Program-made: the position numbers and the translations under genes
The notes under the pieces: model-generated
The model's database searches: none
Told to the model about the DNA's origin: nothing
What the model saw: only the letters and a program-made list of their open reading frames with translations
Part shown: positions 17,532 to 25,764 of the stretch, one piece after another
How positions within the stretch are numbered: position 1 is the stretch's first letter
How the letters are laid out: every line of letters starts with the position of its first letter
DNA from: Brevibacillus ruminantium
Lineage (GTDB): Bacteria; Bacillota; Bacilli; Brevibacillales; Brevibacillaceae
Reading direction: 5' to 3'
Assembly (NCBI RefSeq): GCF_023746555.1
Contig: NZ_CP098755.1
Span: 5,233,001 to 5,297,000, forward strand
DNA length: 64,000 nt

Positions 17532-18056
17532 TCACATCAAATTTGCAGGATTCACTTTAATCAGTGCCCGCAGTTCTTCAATAAACAGCAGCCCTTTCTG
17601 AATCTCCTCTTCGGAGTAGCGCTGCTTGCTTTTAAACGTAAAGATTTTGGCTTTCATTTCTTCATACGAAAGATGACTGAAGTATAAAATCGTGGAGACC
17701 AGCTCCAAAAAGCGGGAGTTTTCCTCGTTCATGCGCTGGATGACCTGCTCTCCCTGTCCGAAATCGACTTCATGAAAGCGCAAAAAGTCACGCCCGTTTT
17801 CATTCAGCGAATAGCGGTACATATGGATGGCCCCTTTGGTTTCCACCTGCTCATCCAGCAGTCCCAGATTGCACAGCTCATCCACACGCAGCGTCAATTC
17901 CTCTGAGTAGGGTCCATACATGTGAAATTCAAATCGCTCGTCGAAATCCACGTCGAGTTGTTTCGCTATGTACACCATTTTCTGCAGTTTCTTGCGGCCG
18001 CTTACTTCCCCTGCGATCTCGATTAGACGTATGATTTTGGCGTGACGCCTAAGCAT
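17532..18056 (-). CDS. ywgA: YwgA family protein
   Basis: A 174-residue cytoplasmic protein of the YwgA family. It starts MLRRHAKIIRLIEIAGEVSG, followed by RKKLQKMVYIAKQL and FEFHMYGPYSEEL, a pattern typical of the winged-helix-like YwgA fold (also seen in SocA/DUF4065-like antitoxin-type proteins). No activity is established. Its ATG overlaps the end of the ywfO-like HD gene by 8 bases, so the two are translationally coupled, and the pair is conserved next to each other in Bacillus. It ends before a T-rich, gene-free tract and a terminator. Confidence 0.8.
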   Translation of the reverse strand: MLRRHAKIIRLIEIAGEVSGRKKLQKMVYIAKQLDVDFDERFEFHMYGPYSEELTLRVDELCNLGLLDEQVETKGAIHMYRYSLNENGRDFLRFHEVDFGQGEQVIQRMNEENSRFLELVSTILYFSHLSYEEMKAKIFTFKSKQRYSEEEIQKGLLFIEELRALIKVNPANLM

Positions 18057-19344
18057 CCTCCATCACTCCCAGACGATCTCGAATCTTGCCGGACAGCTCT
18101 TCCGGCAAAGCCAATACTTTATCCATCGGAAAATACAGCTTGTAATCAAAGCGGCGTTTGCCGCTGATCGCCTGCACGATCTCCGATTTCTCCGACAGCT
18201 CGGTCAACTCCCCTGACGGCATCAGCAGCATGATCGGAATCCGCTCCTCATCCTCGCCAGCACGGTAAAAATCATACGGAAGATCGGATGTCGTGTCCAC
18301 TTCCAAATAATAGGCCGGATCAATACCCGCAGACTGGAACAGCTCTTTCAGCTCTGCCAGCAAGCGGAAATCTCTCGGATTATATTCGACGTATTTAAAC
18401 AGATTCCTGTCAAGAAAACGGGCGCATAAATCTTTCAATATGGCGTCGTTTTCCTGGCGCCAGATCTGCATGTAAAAGAGAATCACTGACTCATCGAGGG
18501 CCAAATAATCGGACAGCTCAACGGTTTCCGTTAAAAAGGGCAGAAGCAGGGTCGGCTCCTGACGGAAGGGATACCCCGCATGAAAGAGCTCTTTGGCGCG
18601 TTGAAAAATCTTTCGCAACACGACCTCCGCACTTCGCGTAACGGGGTGGAAATACACCTGCCAATACATCTGATAGCGGGACATGATGTAATCTTCTACC
18701 GCGTGCATACCGCTGTGCTTGAAGACGATGCCGTCATCGGTCGGCCGCATGACGCGCAGGATTCGTTCAATTTCAAAGTTGCCGTAATTCACGCCCGTAT
18801 AATACGCATCGCGCAGCAGATAATCCATCCGGTCGGCATCGATTTGGCTGGAAACCAGGCTGACGATCAGCTTGTTGTCGTAGGTTTTGGCGATGACTTC
18901 GGCTACCTGATTGGGAAAGTCCTCTCCCATTCTCTTCAGCAGCCGGTTGATCTGGGTATCCCCTTGCAGAATGGCCCGAGTCCAATCCTCGTGATGATAG
19001 CGAAACACCTTTTCAAAGGAGTGGGAAAACGGGCCGTGGCCCACATCGTGCAAAAGAGCCGCGCAGAGGCAGAGCAGCTTTTCTTCATAGGAGAGATGAA
19101 TGCGGCCAGCGAACGTTTCCAAGATCCGGCGCATAATCTCATAAACGCCGAGCGAATGATTAAATCGGCTGTGTTCACCGCCATGAAAGGTAAAAAAACT
19201 CGTGCCCAGTTGCCGAATGCGGCGCAGACGCTGAAACTCGGCGGAATTGATCAAATCCCAGATCAGCTTGTCCCGCACATGTATATAGCTGTGCACCGGG
19301 TCTTTAAACACTTTTTCCTCGTCTAAAAGCTGGGGCTGTTTCAT
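18049..19344 (-). CDS. ywfO: HD-domain nucleotide phosphohydrolase, YwfO-like
   Basis: A 431-residue HD-superfamily protein. The metal-binding pattern is present: SRFNHSLGVYEIMRR supplies the first histidine and LCAALLHDVGHGPFSHSFE the HD pair; SSQIDADRMDYLLRDAYYTG supplies the later aspartate. Homologues, including Enterococcus faecalis EF1143, are dNTP triphosphohydrolases, so a role in dNTP pool control is likely. I start it at ATG 19344 (MKQPQLLDEEKVF) because GGAAGGGAG lies upstream; a TG-rich extension to 19371 is unlikely. It overlaps ywgA by 8 bases and is divergent from the catabolic operon at 19653. Confidence 0.85.
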   Translation of the reverse strand: MKQPQLLDEEKVFKDPVHSYIHVRDKLIWDLINSAEFQRLRRIRQLGTSFFTFHGGEHSRFNHSLGVYEIMRRILETFAGRIHLSYEEKLLCLCAALLHDVGHGPFSHSFEKVFRYHHEDWTRAILQGDTQINRLLKRMGEDFPNQVAEVIAKTYDNKLIVSLVSSQIDADRMDYLLRDAYYTGVNYGNFEIERILRVMRPTDDGIVFKHSGMHAVEDYIMSRYQMYWQVYFHPVTRSAEVVLRKIFQRAKELFHAGYPFRQEPTLLLPFLTETVELSDYLALDESVILFYMQIWRQENDAILKDLCARFLDRNLFKYVEYNPRDFRLLAELKELFQSAGIDPAYYLEVDTTSDLPYDFYRAGEDEERIPIMLLMPSGELTELSEKSEIVQAISGKRRFDYKLYFPMDKVLALPEELSGKIRDRLGVMEDA

Positions 19345-19388
19345 CCTGGACACTCCCTTCCGGTACCACAAATTTCCTCTCTACCAGA

Positions 19389-19397
19389 ATTATATCA
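19389..19397 (-). promoter_or_regulatory. candidate extended -10 promoter for ywfO-ywgA
   Basis: The minus strand reads TGATATAAT, a perfect TATAAT with the TGn extension, 45 bases upstream of the ywfO start. No good -35 is visible, as is common for extended -10 promoters. Confidence 0.45.
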
Positions 19398-19485
19398 TAC
19401 CAACCACTGCCACAGAGCTTGAGCCATAGCCTGTATACCTCACTTTATAAAATCAAAATCTTGAGGAGTGCAAAACATTCAGACA

Positions 19486-19514
19486 TTGACAAAAGAGAAA
19501 GTAATCTGTATATT
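19486..19514 (+). promoter_or_regulatory. sigma-A promoter of the catabolic operon
   Basis: A perfect TTGACA (19486-19491) is followed after exactly 17 bases by TATATT (19509-19514). Transcription would start near 19521, leaving a leader of about 130 bases before the first gene at 19653. Confidence 0.7.
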
Positions 19515-19532
19515 TAGAACCATCCTTTAACC

Positions 19533-19613
19533 GACTATATAACGTCACTTGATGAAAGGGTTGATATTCTGCCCATTCAAATTTTTTCATTATTTAACGA
19601 CAATATAACGACA
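19533..19613 (+). promoter_or_regulatory. direct-repeat candidate operators in the operon leader
   Basis: GACTATATAACGTCA (19533-19547) and GACAATATAACGACA (19599-19613) agree at 13 of 15 positions, are in the same orientation and are 66 bp apart, close to six helical turns. Both lie downstream of the predicted start point, where a bound repressor could block elongation or loop the DNA. The regulator encoded at 24272 is the obvious candidate, by position only. Confidence 0.45.
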
Positions 19614-19652
19614 GAAAAGGTTATCATCATCTGATGGAGGTCTCCGGTAATC

Positions 19653-20774
19653 ATGTCCAACAAAATCAAACAAATCATCACCCACATCGTAGAAGTGCCG
19701 CTGATCAATACCTGGCAAATCTCTCTTTACTCGAGCAATACCCGCCAGCACGCAGTCGTAGAAGTGATCCTGGAAAACGGGATTCGCGGTTATGGGGAAG
19801 CCGCGCCATCCCCTGCGTTTATGGGAGAGACGGCCGAGACGATCAAATTGGTCAACGACCGCTATCTGGCACCGCAAGTAGTCGGATTGCCTGTCGATGA
19901 AATCGCCCTGGCCCATCAAAAAATGAATGACGCGATTTACAGCAACTCTTCTGCCAAGTCTGCAATTGACATCGCCATGCACGACGCATGGGGCAAATCG
20001 CTCAATCTGCCGCTCTATAAACTGATCGGTGGAACCGTCAGAGAAAGCGTGCCTCTCACGTATGTAGTCGGGATCAAGGACAATAAAGACGCGTACGAAG
20101 AAGCTATGAAGCGGATCAACGAAGGCTTTGGCGTCATCAAGATCAAAGTGGGCCGCGATCCGAAGCGGGATATCGAGCTGGTCAACCTGATCCGAAAAGC
20201 CATCTCCGACGCTGGAAAAAATACCAAGCTTCGCCTTGACGCCAATCAGGGCTATGATGTACCTACCGCCATTCGCGTCATTCGCGAGATTGAAGAGTCC
20301 GGCGAGGTCGAATGTGTGGAACAGCCGGTGCGCAAATGGAACATTCTCGGAATCAAAGAAATTCGCGACAAGGTAAAAACACCGATTATGATTGACGAAA
20401 CGGTATTTGCCCCCGAGGATGCAATCACGGCGATCAAGCTGGGCATTGCCGACATCATCAACCTGAAAATCTGCAAGGTCGGCGGCATCTTCCAATCCCG
20501 AAAAATCGCTGCCATGGCTGAAGCGGCCGGCATGTCCTGCACGGTCGGAAGCAATCTGGAGCTGGGCGTCGGCATCGCTGCAAGCGCTCATTTCGTCACC
20601 AGCCACCCTGTGGTCAAACATCCCAGTGACTTCATCTGCGGCGCTTACCTGCACACCCATGACATCCTGCAGACGCCGATCCAGGACTGGGTAAAAGATG
20701 GCCATATCCACTTGCCGGAGAAGCCGGGTCTGGGCGTAGAAATCAATGACGCTCTGTTAGCGGAGAAACAATAG
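19653..20774 (+). CDS. enolase-superfamily enzyme, MLE (muconate lactonizing) subgroup
   Basis: A 373-residue enzyme with the full muconate-lactonizing-enzyme signature. The KxK base is in GVIKIKVGRDP (about 167-177), the metal ligands in LRLDANQGY (Asp), VECVEQPV (Glu) and IMIDETVF (Asp), and the second lysine in INLKICKVGG. The C-terminal part (GSNLELGVGIAASAHF and LPEKPGLGVEI) resembles muconate cycloisomerases, but members of this subgroup also include dipeptide epimerases and N-succinylamino acid racemases. No aromatic-degradation gene is nearby; the M20 amidohydrolase next door favours epimerisation or racemisation of an N-substituted amino acid. ATG 19653 has GGAGGT upstream. It is the first gene of a four-gene operon. 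Confidence 0.82.
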   Translation: MSNKIKQIITHIVEVPLINTWQISLYSSNTRQHAVVEVILENGIRGYGEAAPSPAFMGETAETIKLVNDRYLAPQVVGLPVDEIALAHQKMNDAIYSNSSAKSAIDIAMHDAWGKSLNLPLYKLIGGTVRESVPLTYVVGIKDNKDAYEEAMKRINEGFGVIKIKVGRDPKRDIELVNLIRKAISDAGKNTKLRLDANQGYDVPTAIRVIREIEESGEVECVEQPVRKWNILGIKEIRDKVKTPIMIDETVFAPEDAITAIKLGIADIINLKICKVGGIFQSRKIAAMAEAAGMSCTVGSNLELGVGIAASAHFVTSHPVVKHPSDFICGAYLHTHDILQTPIQDWVKDGHIHLPEKPGLGVEINDALLAEKQ

Positions 20775-20794
20775 CGAATCGAGGGATCCATCAC

Positions 20795-22036
20795 ATGAAT
20801 ATATCAATCGAGCGCTTGCTTGTTGATCTGGAGAAATACGCCGCGTACGGAAAAAGCGCAGAGGGCGGGATTACCCGCCCGAGCTTTTCCGAGCCTGATT
20901 TCGAAGTGAGAGAGCTGTATGTGAACGAGTTGAAAGAACTGGGGCTCGATGTGAGCATCGACGGAGCCGCCAATATCTGGGGAAGACTTCCCGGCACGGG
21001 GGAAAAGAAAGGCACGATCGTCATCGGCTCTCATCTCGACACCGTGCCGAACGGCGGCAAATACGACGGCGCCCTGGGCGTATTGCTGGCGAAAGAGATC
21101 ATCCGCACGTTGATCGACAGCGGTGTCCGTTTGCAGCATGATCTTGAAATCGTTTCCTTTACCGCTGAGGAGCCAAATGATTTCAATCTCTCGACGTTTG
21201 GCAGCCGCTGTTTGACGGGCAAGCTGACAACAAATCAACTGGAGACGGTGACCGATTCCAAAGGCTACCGGCTGGCGGATGGCTTGATAAGAGCGGGAGG
21301 CGGACTTCATAAATTCGCTGCCCTAGAACAAATCCGTTCAGAGAAAAAAGCGTATATCGAGCTGCACATCGAGCAGGGACGGCGGTTGGCAGCCAAGAAC
21401 ATCCCGGTTGCCTCCGTCGATCGCATCGTCGGTATTTACCGCGATAAAATTACCGTGCTGGGCGAAGCCAATCATGCCGGCACCACGATGATGGAACACC
21501 GGGTCGACGCGCTCTCGGCAGCCGCAGAGCTGATTCTGATCGCCGAACGCATCGCCCGCCAGGACCCCAAAGATACCGTCTGTACCATCGGCAAGCTGGA
21601 CGTTTTCCCAAATGCCGCCAATATCATACCGGGAACGGTTGAGTTTATCCTGGAGGTACGCGGTGAATCGCGAGCAGATATCGAGCATCTGGTCAGTCAG
21701 ATTAAAAAAGAGTGGGAACCGGTCAAACAGTCGCGAGCGATTGAGATCAGGGAGCAAACCATCCTTAACCAATCACCGGTCGAAATGGACGGCGAAATCG
21801 TTACTTTAATCGAACAAGCTGCCCAGGACCGACTTGTCCCCTGTCTGCGGCTGGCAAGCATGGCTGGCCACGATGCGAGTCATATGGCTGACATCTCCAA
21901 AGCGGCGATGATCTTCGTCAAAAGCCCCAATGGAAAAAGTCACTGCCCGGAAGAATTCAGTACGTCCGAAGATATCGAGATTGCCGGTAATGTCATGCTG
22001 GATGCTATCGTAAAAGTGGATCGACAACTTGATTAA
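20795..22036 (+). CDS. M20 Zn-dependent amidohydrolase (N-carbamoyl-L-amino acid hydrolase / allantoate amidohydrolase type)
   Basis: A 413-residue binuclear metalloenzyme of the M20 family hydantoinase/carbamylase branch. Metal and substrate motifs seen: GSHLDTVPNGGKYDGALGV (His and bridging Asp), FTAEEPNDF (Glu), LHIEQG (His), GEANHAGTTMM (the dimer-domain substrate motif), SMAGHDASHM and SHCPEEF near the end. Family members split N-carbamoyl-, N-succinyl- or allantoate-type amides to a free amino acid. It starts 20 bases after the epimerase-like gene. With that partner it could release an L-amino acid after stereo-inversion, the logic known from the N-succinylamino acid racemase/desuccinylase pathway of Geobacillus. 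The exact N-substituent cannot be read from sequence. Confidence 0.85.
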   Translation: MNISIERLLVDLEKYAAYGKSAEGGITRPSFSEPDFEVRELYVNELKELGLDVSIDGAANIWGRLPGTGEKKGTIVIGSHLDTVPNGGKYDGALGVLLAKEIIRTLIDSGVRLQHDLEIVSFTAEEPNDFNLSTFGSRCLTGKLTTNQLETVTDSKGYRLADGLIRAGGGLHKFAALEQIRSEKKAYIELHIEQGRRLAAKNIPVASVDRIVGIYRDKITVLGEANHAGTTMMEHRVDALSAAAELILIAERIARQDPKDTVCTIGKLDVFPNAANIIPGTVEFILEVRGESRADIEHLVSQIKKEWEPVKQSRAIEIREQTILNQSPVEMDGEIVTLIEQAAQDRLVPCLRLASMAGHDASHMADISKAAMIFVKSPNGKSHCPEEFSTSEDIEIAGNVMLDAIVKVDRQLD

Positions 22037-22063
22037 CACATAATAGGCATAGGAGGATTTCAT

Positions 22064-23377
22064 ATGATCGAAGGACCATCTCTCTGGGGCTTACTGCCGC
22101 TTTTTGTCTTCATCCTGTTAATTTTCATCAGATGGAATCCCATTGCAGCCATTGGTACTGCCGTCATTGTAGGCGCTGTCATGAGCGGTGCAAGCATTAT
22201 GGACGTTGCCACTGTCATCGGCAAGAACGGAATGACCGACTTCATCGCCTATATCGGTCTTGTGATTCTGGCCGGGGGCGGCCTTGGTAAAATCGCTGAA
22301 AAAACCGGCGTAGCGCGAAACATCGTCAAATTTATTATCAATCGGGTGGGGATCAACTCGCCAAATAAAGCGATCATCTGCACCATGATCGCGTCGTCCG
22401 TGCTGGCCGGTTTGCTTGGCACGCTGGCCGGTGCAAACGCTATCATCGCGCCCGTCCTGATTCCGGTTGTCGCTTCTGCCGGTCTTTCCTCCAGTGTCGT
22501 GGCGCTCCTTTTCCACGGGGCAGCCAATGCAGGGCTGGTGCTAGGTCCGTTTACTCCCCCTGTCGTTACGTTGATGGAGCTTACCGGACTTACGTATCCT
22601 CAGGTCATGCTGTACGCAGGATTGCCCATGGCTATTATCCTGTGGGTCACCACCTTCCTTTACTGCAAAAAAATTCTTAAAAAGACACTGATCGAACATC
22701 CGTATACCGAAGAAGACGTCGCTGTTTTTCAGCAGGAGGAATCGACTGATCCCAGACAGAAAAAGATCACCACACAAGCAACCATCGCCTTCTTTGTCAC
22801 GTTGCTTGGCGCCATTATCTACGGTATCGCCGTTAAAGGCGGGTCCACCTTTACCATCGCTGTCATTCTCATTACGAGCATCGTCACCGGCCTAGCTGGC
22901 AGAATGTCGCCCAATCAGATTGCCGATACCTTTGTCGAAGGGGCGAAGCCGCTGCTCTGGATCTTCTTCCAGTTTATCCTGTTTACGCCGTTTATCTATT
23001 TCACCGAACAAATGGGCGGATTTGAAGCGCTGAAAAATCTGCTGATGCCGTATATTGAAAGCGGCGGACAAGCCATGATGGTGAATCTGAGCACACTCGT
23101 AAACATTGCTGGTATTCCGGGCGCTGCTGTCGCGCACTCGATTCTGATGCATAAAATGTTCCTTCCGACCGTCACCAGCATGAACATTCCGATGGACGTA
23201 TGGGTGCTTGCCCTTCTGGTCGGATCGCAAATGCCGTTCTACCTCTATCCGACTGGCGATGCACTCGGTGCCATGGGACTGGCTCGCTCGAAGGATTTGA
23301 AGAACATCATCATCTACGGTGTCGTCGTCACGGTGATCGTCGTCTTGTATGTATTTGTCCGTACCCTGTTCATGTAA
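22064..23377 (+). CDS. ion-transporter-superfamily permease, organic anion or amino acid type
   Basis: A 437-residue integral membrane protein with about eleven hydrophobic segments. Notable loops are ILAGGGLGKIAEKTGVARNI and LAGANAIIAPVLIPVVASAG, plus TGDALGAMGLARSKD near the end. The paired half-repeat layout with Gly-rich re-entrant loops is that of the ion transporter (IT) superfamily (NhaC, DcuC, ArsB, YuiF-like). These are secondary carriers driven by sodium or proton gradients. A long hydrophilic loop lies near residues 205-230. A perfect AGGAGG site precedes ATG 22064, 27 bases after the amidohydrolase. It most likely imports the operon's substrate. Confidence 0.72.
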   Translation: MIEGPSLWGLLPLFVFILLIFIRWNPIAAIGTAVIVGAVMSGASIMDVATVIGKNGMTDFIAYIGLVILAGGGLGKIAEKTGVARNIVKFIINRVGINSPNKAIICTMIASSVLAGLLGTLAGANAIIAPVLIPVVASAGLSSSVVALLFHGAANAGLVLGPFTPPVVTLMELTGLTYPQVMLYAGLPMAIILWVTTFLYCKKILKKTLIEHPYTEEDVAVFQQEESTDPRQKKITTQATIAFFVTLLGAIIYGIAVKGGSTFTIAVILITSIVTGLAGRMSPNQIADTFVEGAKPLLWIFFQFILFTPFIYFTEQMGGFEALKNLLMPYIESGGQAMMVNLSTLVNIAGIPGAAVAHSILMHKMFLPTVTSMNIPMDVWVLALLVGSQMPFYLYPTGDALGAMGLARSKDLKNIIIYGVVVTVIVVLYVFVRTLFM

Positions 23378-23407
23378 CCAAAACCTCTGACAAGCAGGTG
23401 AGACTCT

Positions 23408-24202
23408 ATGAATTTTCATGAACTTCAACAACAGATTCAGCATCTTGCGTCAACCTTTCAGGGGAAGTCCAGCATCGCGATTGAAACGGCAGACGGTGCC
23501 ATTCTGATCAACGAAAACGAGCAGCTCCCTTCTGCCAGTCTGATCAAGGTACCGATCATGATTGAAGCTTATCGACAAGCACAGGAAGATACGTTAGACT
23601 TATCACAAAAGTACACCGTTCCCCCGCACTTGCGGGTTGGCGGAACCGGAGTCGTCGCCCATTTGTCGGACGAGGTCAGCTTGTCACTGGAAGATCTGAT
23701 CTCTTTAATGATCATGATCTCTGACAACTCCGCGACCAATCTGCTGATCGAGAAAGTCGGCATGGATGCGGTCAATCGACTGGCGCATGACCTTGGCTGC
23801 CGCCAAACAGCACTGCAGCGCAAAATGCTCGATTTCCAAGCAATCGAAGAAGGCAAGAACAACTTTACCTCTGCTGCTGACATGGTTCGCTTTGTAAAGG
23901 AAATCGTCGTGGGCACTACCCTGGGACAGAGCGCGAAACAGGCCACTTACCGGACGCTCCAGCATCAGCAGCATCAAACCACGCTGCCTGCTCTCATCAC
24001 GGGAGGATTTTCACTGAAACCGGTCATTGCCCATAAAACCGGGGAACTGCCGGGAATGGTTCATGATGCAGGCATTTTTCAAGTAAACGATAAATACGCA
24101 TATGTAGCTGTCCTGACCACCGATTTGCCGGATAACGCGACCGGACAGCAAATGATCGCCAAAGTAGGCAAAGCCGTATACGATTATCTATCGGTACCAT
24201 AA
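23408..24202 (+). CDS. class A beta-lactamase-fold serine hydrolase, no signal peptide
   Basis: A 264-residue protein with the class A beta-lactamase motifs in order: SxxK as SASLIKVPI (Ser43-Lys46), SDN as MISDNSATN (about 110-112), an omega-loop-like region MLDFQAIEEGKNNFTSA with candidate glutamates, and KTG as AHKTGELPG (about 214). It begins MNFHELQQQIQHLA with no export signal, so it should act in the cytoplasm, which is unusual for a beta-lactamase. In this operon it is more likely a hydrolase of an amide, ester or lactam intermediate than a resistance enzyme. It follows the permease by 30 bases and ends before a terminator. Confidence 0.8.
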   Translation: MNFHELQQQIQHLASTFQGKSSIAIETADGAILINENEQLPSASLIKVPIMIEAYRQAQEDTLDLSQKYTVPPHLRVGGTGVVAHLSDEVSLSLEDLISLMIMISDNSATNLLIEKVGMDAVNRLAHDLGCRQTALQRKMLDFQAIEEGKNNFTSAADMVRFVKEIVVGTTLGQSAKQATYRTLQHQQHQTTLPALITGGFSLKPVIAHKTGELPGMVHDAGIFQVNDKYAYVAVLTTDLPDNATGQQMIAKVGKAVYDYLSVP

Positions 24203-24209
24203 TCCAAGC

Positions 24210-24228
24210 GCCCCTGATCGCCAGGGGC
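24210..24228 (+). terminator. hairpin terminator after the catabolic operon
   Basis: GCCCCTG and CAGGGGC form a perfect 7-bp stem with a 5-base loop, followed by CTTTCCCTGTTC. The T run is poor, so read-through into the regulator is possible. Confidence 0.5.
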
Positions 24229-24271
24229 CTTTCCCTGTTCTCAAGACCAGAAAAATCCGCGGAGGATACGC

Positions 24272-25570
24272 ATGTTGATTCGAATCGCTCTCATTGGGTC
24301 CGAAAAAATGGTAAACAAGGTGCTCAGCTTATCTCTCAAAGAAAACGTGCACATCCACCCCTTCGTTTACGAAAAACCGGAAGAAAGCGCAAATCTGGTC
24401 AAGCAAGCCAGCAATTATGACGTCCTCTTTTTTACGGGGCCCGTTCCTTATTTTTTGGCCAGAAAAGAAATCGAAAAGCTGGATTTGCCAGCCGTTTTCA
24501 TTCCGCTTGATGAGCTGGGGTTTACCCTCTCCCTGTTCCATATCAAGAACGCCTTGTTCGTCCATCCGGACCGCTTGTCGATTGACATTCCGCGAAAAGA
24601 GGTCGTTTATCACGTCCTGGATGAGCTTGATCTCGACCGGTCCCATATTTATATCAAGGAGTTTGAAAAGGGAATCAAGCACGATTTGTACACAGACGAA
24701 ATTTTGCAGTTTCACCGGGAGCAGTGGCAGGCCCAAAAGGTTGACTTCGTGCTGACCAGTGTTCAATCGGTCCACAAAGAGCTGCAAAAGCTGGGGATAC
24801 CCAGTTTCCGTATCATTATCCCTCAGAAAAACGTACTGGACACGCTGGACAGTGCGATCCAGGCTGCCGAGCTGATGATCAGCAAAGCATCGCAAATCGC
24901 TGTATGCATCGTGCGTCTCTCTTCTGCCCAGGAAAAGCAGCCAAGTCTCTCCCCTCACCTCCTGTCAGACATCCGCCCGATCTTGCTGGACTTTGCCAAA
25001 AAGATAGATGCTTCCCTCAAAGAGGCTGATGAGCAAACCTGCTATATCTACGGGACCAGAAGGGGAATTCAGCACTTTACCAATCATTACCGGGAACTTC
25101 CGGTCCTTGAGCAGTTCAAAGGGCTTCGCGATGTAAAAGCAAGCTTTGGCTTCGGCTTTGGCCGGACCGTCACGGAAGCAGAGGAGCATGCGCAGATTGG
25201 CTTGTTTCATGCGGAAAAAGGCAGAGGAGACGAAGCGTATATCGTGACGGAGGACAAAAAGGTGATTGGCCCGCTCAATGAGAAAGTAACCAAGAGCTTT
25301 CAACTGCTGAGCCTGGATGAAAAGCTGCTGGCCGTCATCAAACAATCGGGCATCAGCGTTGCGACCATGACGAAGATTATTGATTTTCTTCGCCTGCGGC
25401 ATAACCCCATCTTCTCCGCCTCTGATCTCGCCGACTACCTGCAAGTCAGCAAACGGACGGCCGAGAGGATTATGAAAAAGCTCGTCGACAATCGGTATGC
25501 CGAGATCACCGGAGAAGAACAGCCGTATCAAAAAGGCAGGCCGCGTGCGCTGTACCGGATTTTACTCTGA
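24272..25570 (+). CDS. three-part transcriptional regulator (PrpR_N-like, GGDEF-like, winged helix)
   Basis: A 432-residue protein with a C-terminal winged helix-turn-helix (FSASDLADYLQVSKRTAERI followed by a basic wing, QKGRPRALY). The N-terminal 130 residues (LIRIALIGSEKMV, NYDVLFFTGPVPYFLA, LPAVFIPLDE) read like a PrpR-type sensory domain. The middle part ends in KASFGFGFGRTVTEAEEHAQ and LFHAEKGRGDEAYIV, which resembles the end of a degenerate GGDEF/cyclase-fold domain. No GGDEF catalytic motif is present, so it may bind a ligand or nucleotide rather than make one. GGAGGATACGC precedes ATG 24272. It stands directly after the catabolic operon and is its likely regulator. Confidence 0.65.
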   Translation: MLIRIALIGSEKMVNKVLSLSLKENVHIHPFVYEKPEESANLVKQASNYDVLFFTGPVPYFLARKEIEKLDLPAVFIPLDELGFTLSLFHIKNALFVHPDRLSIDIPRKEVVYHVLDELDLDRSHIYIKEFEKGIKHDLYTDEILQFHREQWQAQKVDFVLTSVQSVHKELQKLGIPSFRIIIPQKNVLDTLDSAIQAAELMISKASQIAVCIVRLSSAQEKQPSLSPHLLSDIRPILLDFAKKIDASLKEADEQTCYIYGTRRGIQHFTNHYRELPVLEQFKGLRDVKASFGFGFGRTVTEAEEHAQIGLFHAEKGRGDEAYIVTEDKKVIGPLNEKVTKSFQLLSLDEKLLAVIKQSGISVATMTKIIDFLRLRHNPIFSASDLADYLQVSKRTAERIMKKLVDNRYAEITGEEQPYQKGRPRALYRILL

Positions 25571-25613
25571 TGACGTGTTCAAACATTGGTTGAGGTCCTT
25601 CTCGATTGAGCAG

Positions 25614-25665
25614 AAAAAAGTGTGCTTTTCAGTAGAATTGTCTACTTGAAAGGCACACTTTTCGT
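25614..25665. terminator. long bidirectional terminator
   Basis: AAAAGTGTGC followed by TTTTCA and GTAGA pairs with TCTAC, TTGAAAG and GCACACTTTT across a 4-base loop, giving more than 20 near-perfect base pairs with T tracts in both directions. It separates the regulator from the convergent RND operon. Confidence 0.85.
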
Positions 25666-25686
25666 TTTCTTGCAGGGAAGCTCTCT

Positions 25687-25764
25687 TGCATCGAGTTGTT
25701 ACACTTCAAGCTTTGCATCAGGCTCTACATCAAGTTCTGCATCAAGCTCTTACACATCCAGCTC
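25687..25764 (-). repeat. 12-bp coding minisatellite across the RND gene stop codon
   Basis: On the minus strand, six degenerate copies of GAGCTTGATGYA occur, broken twice by TAA. The first copy encodes the last residues ELDV of the RND permease; after its TAA the frame reads ELDA, ELDV, EPDA, KLEV, TAA and QLDA. The array ends just before the terminator at 25614-25665. Confidence 0.75.
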
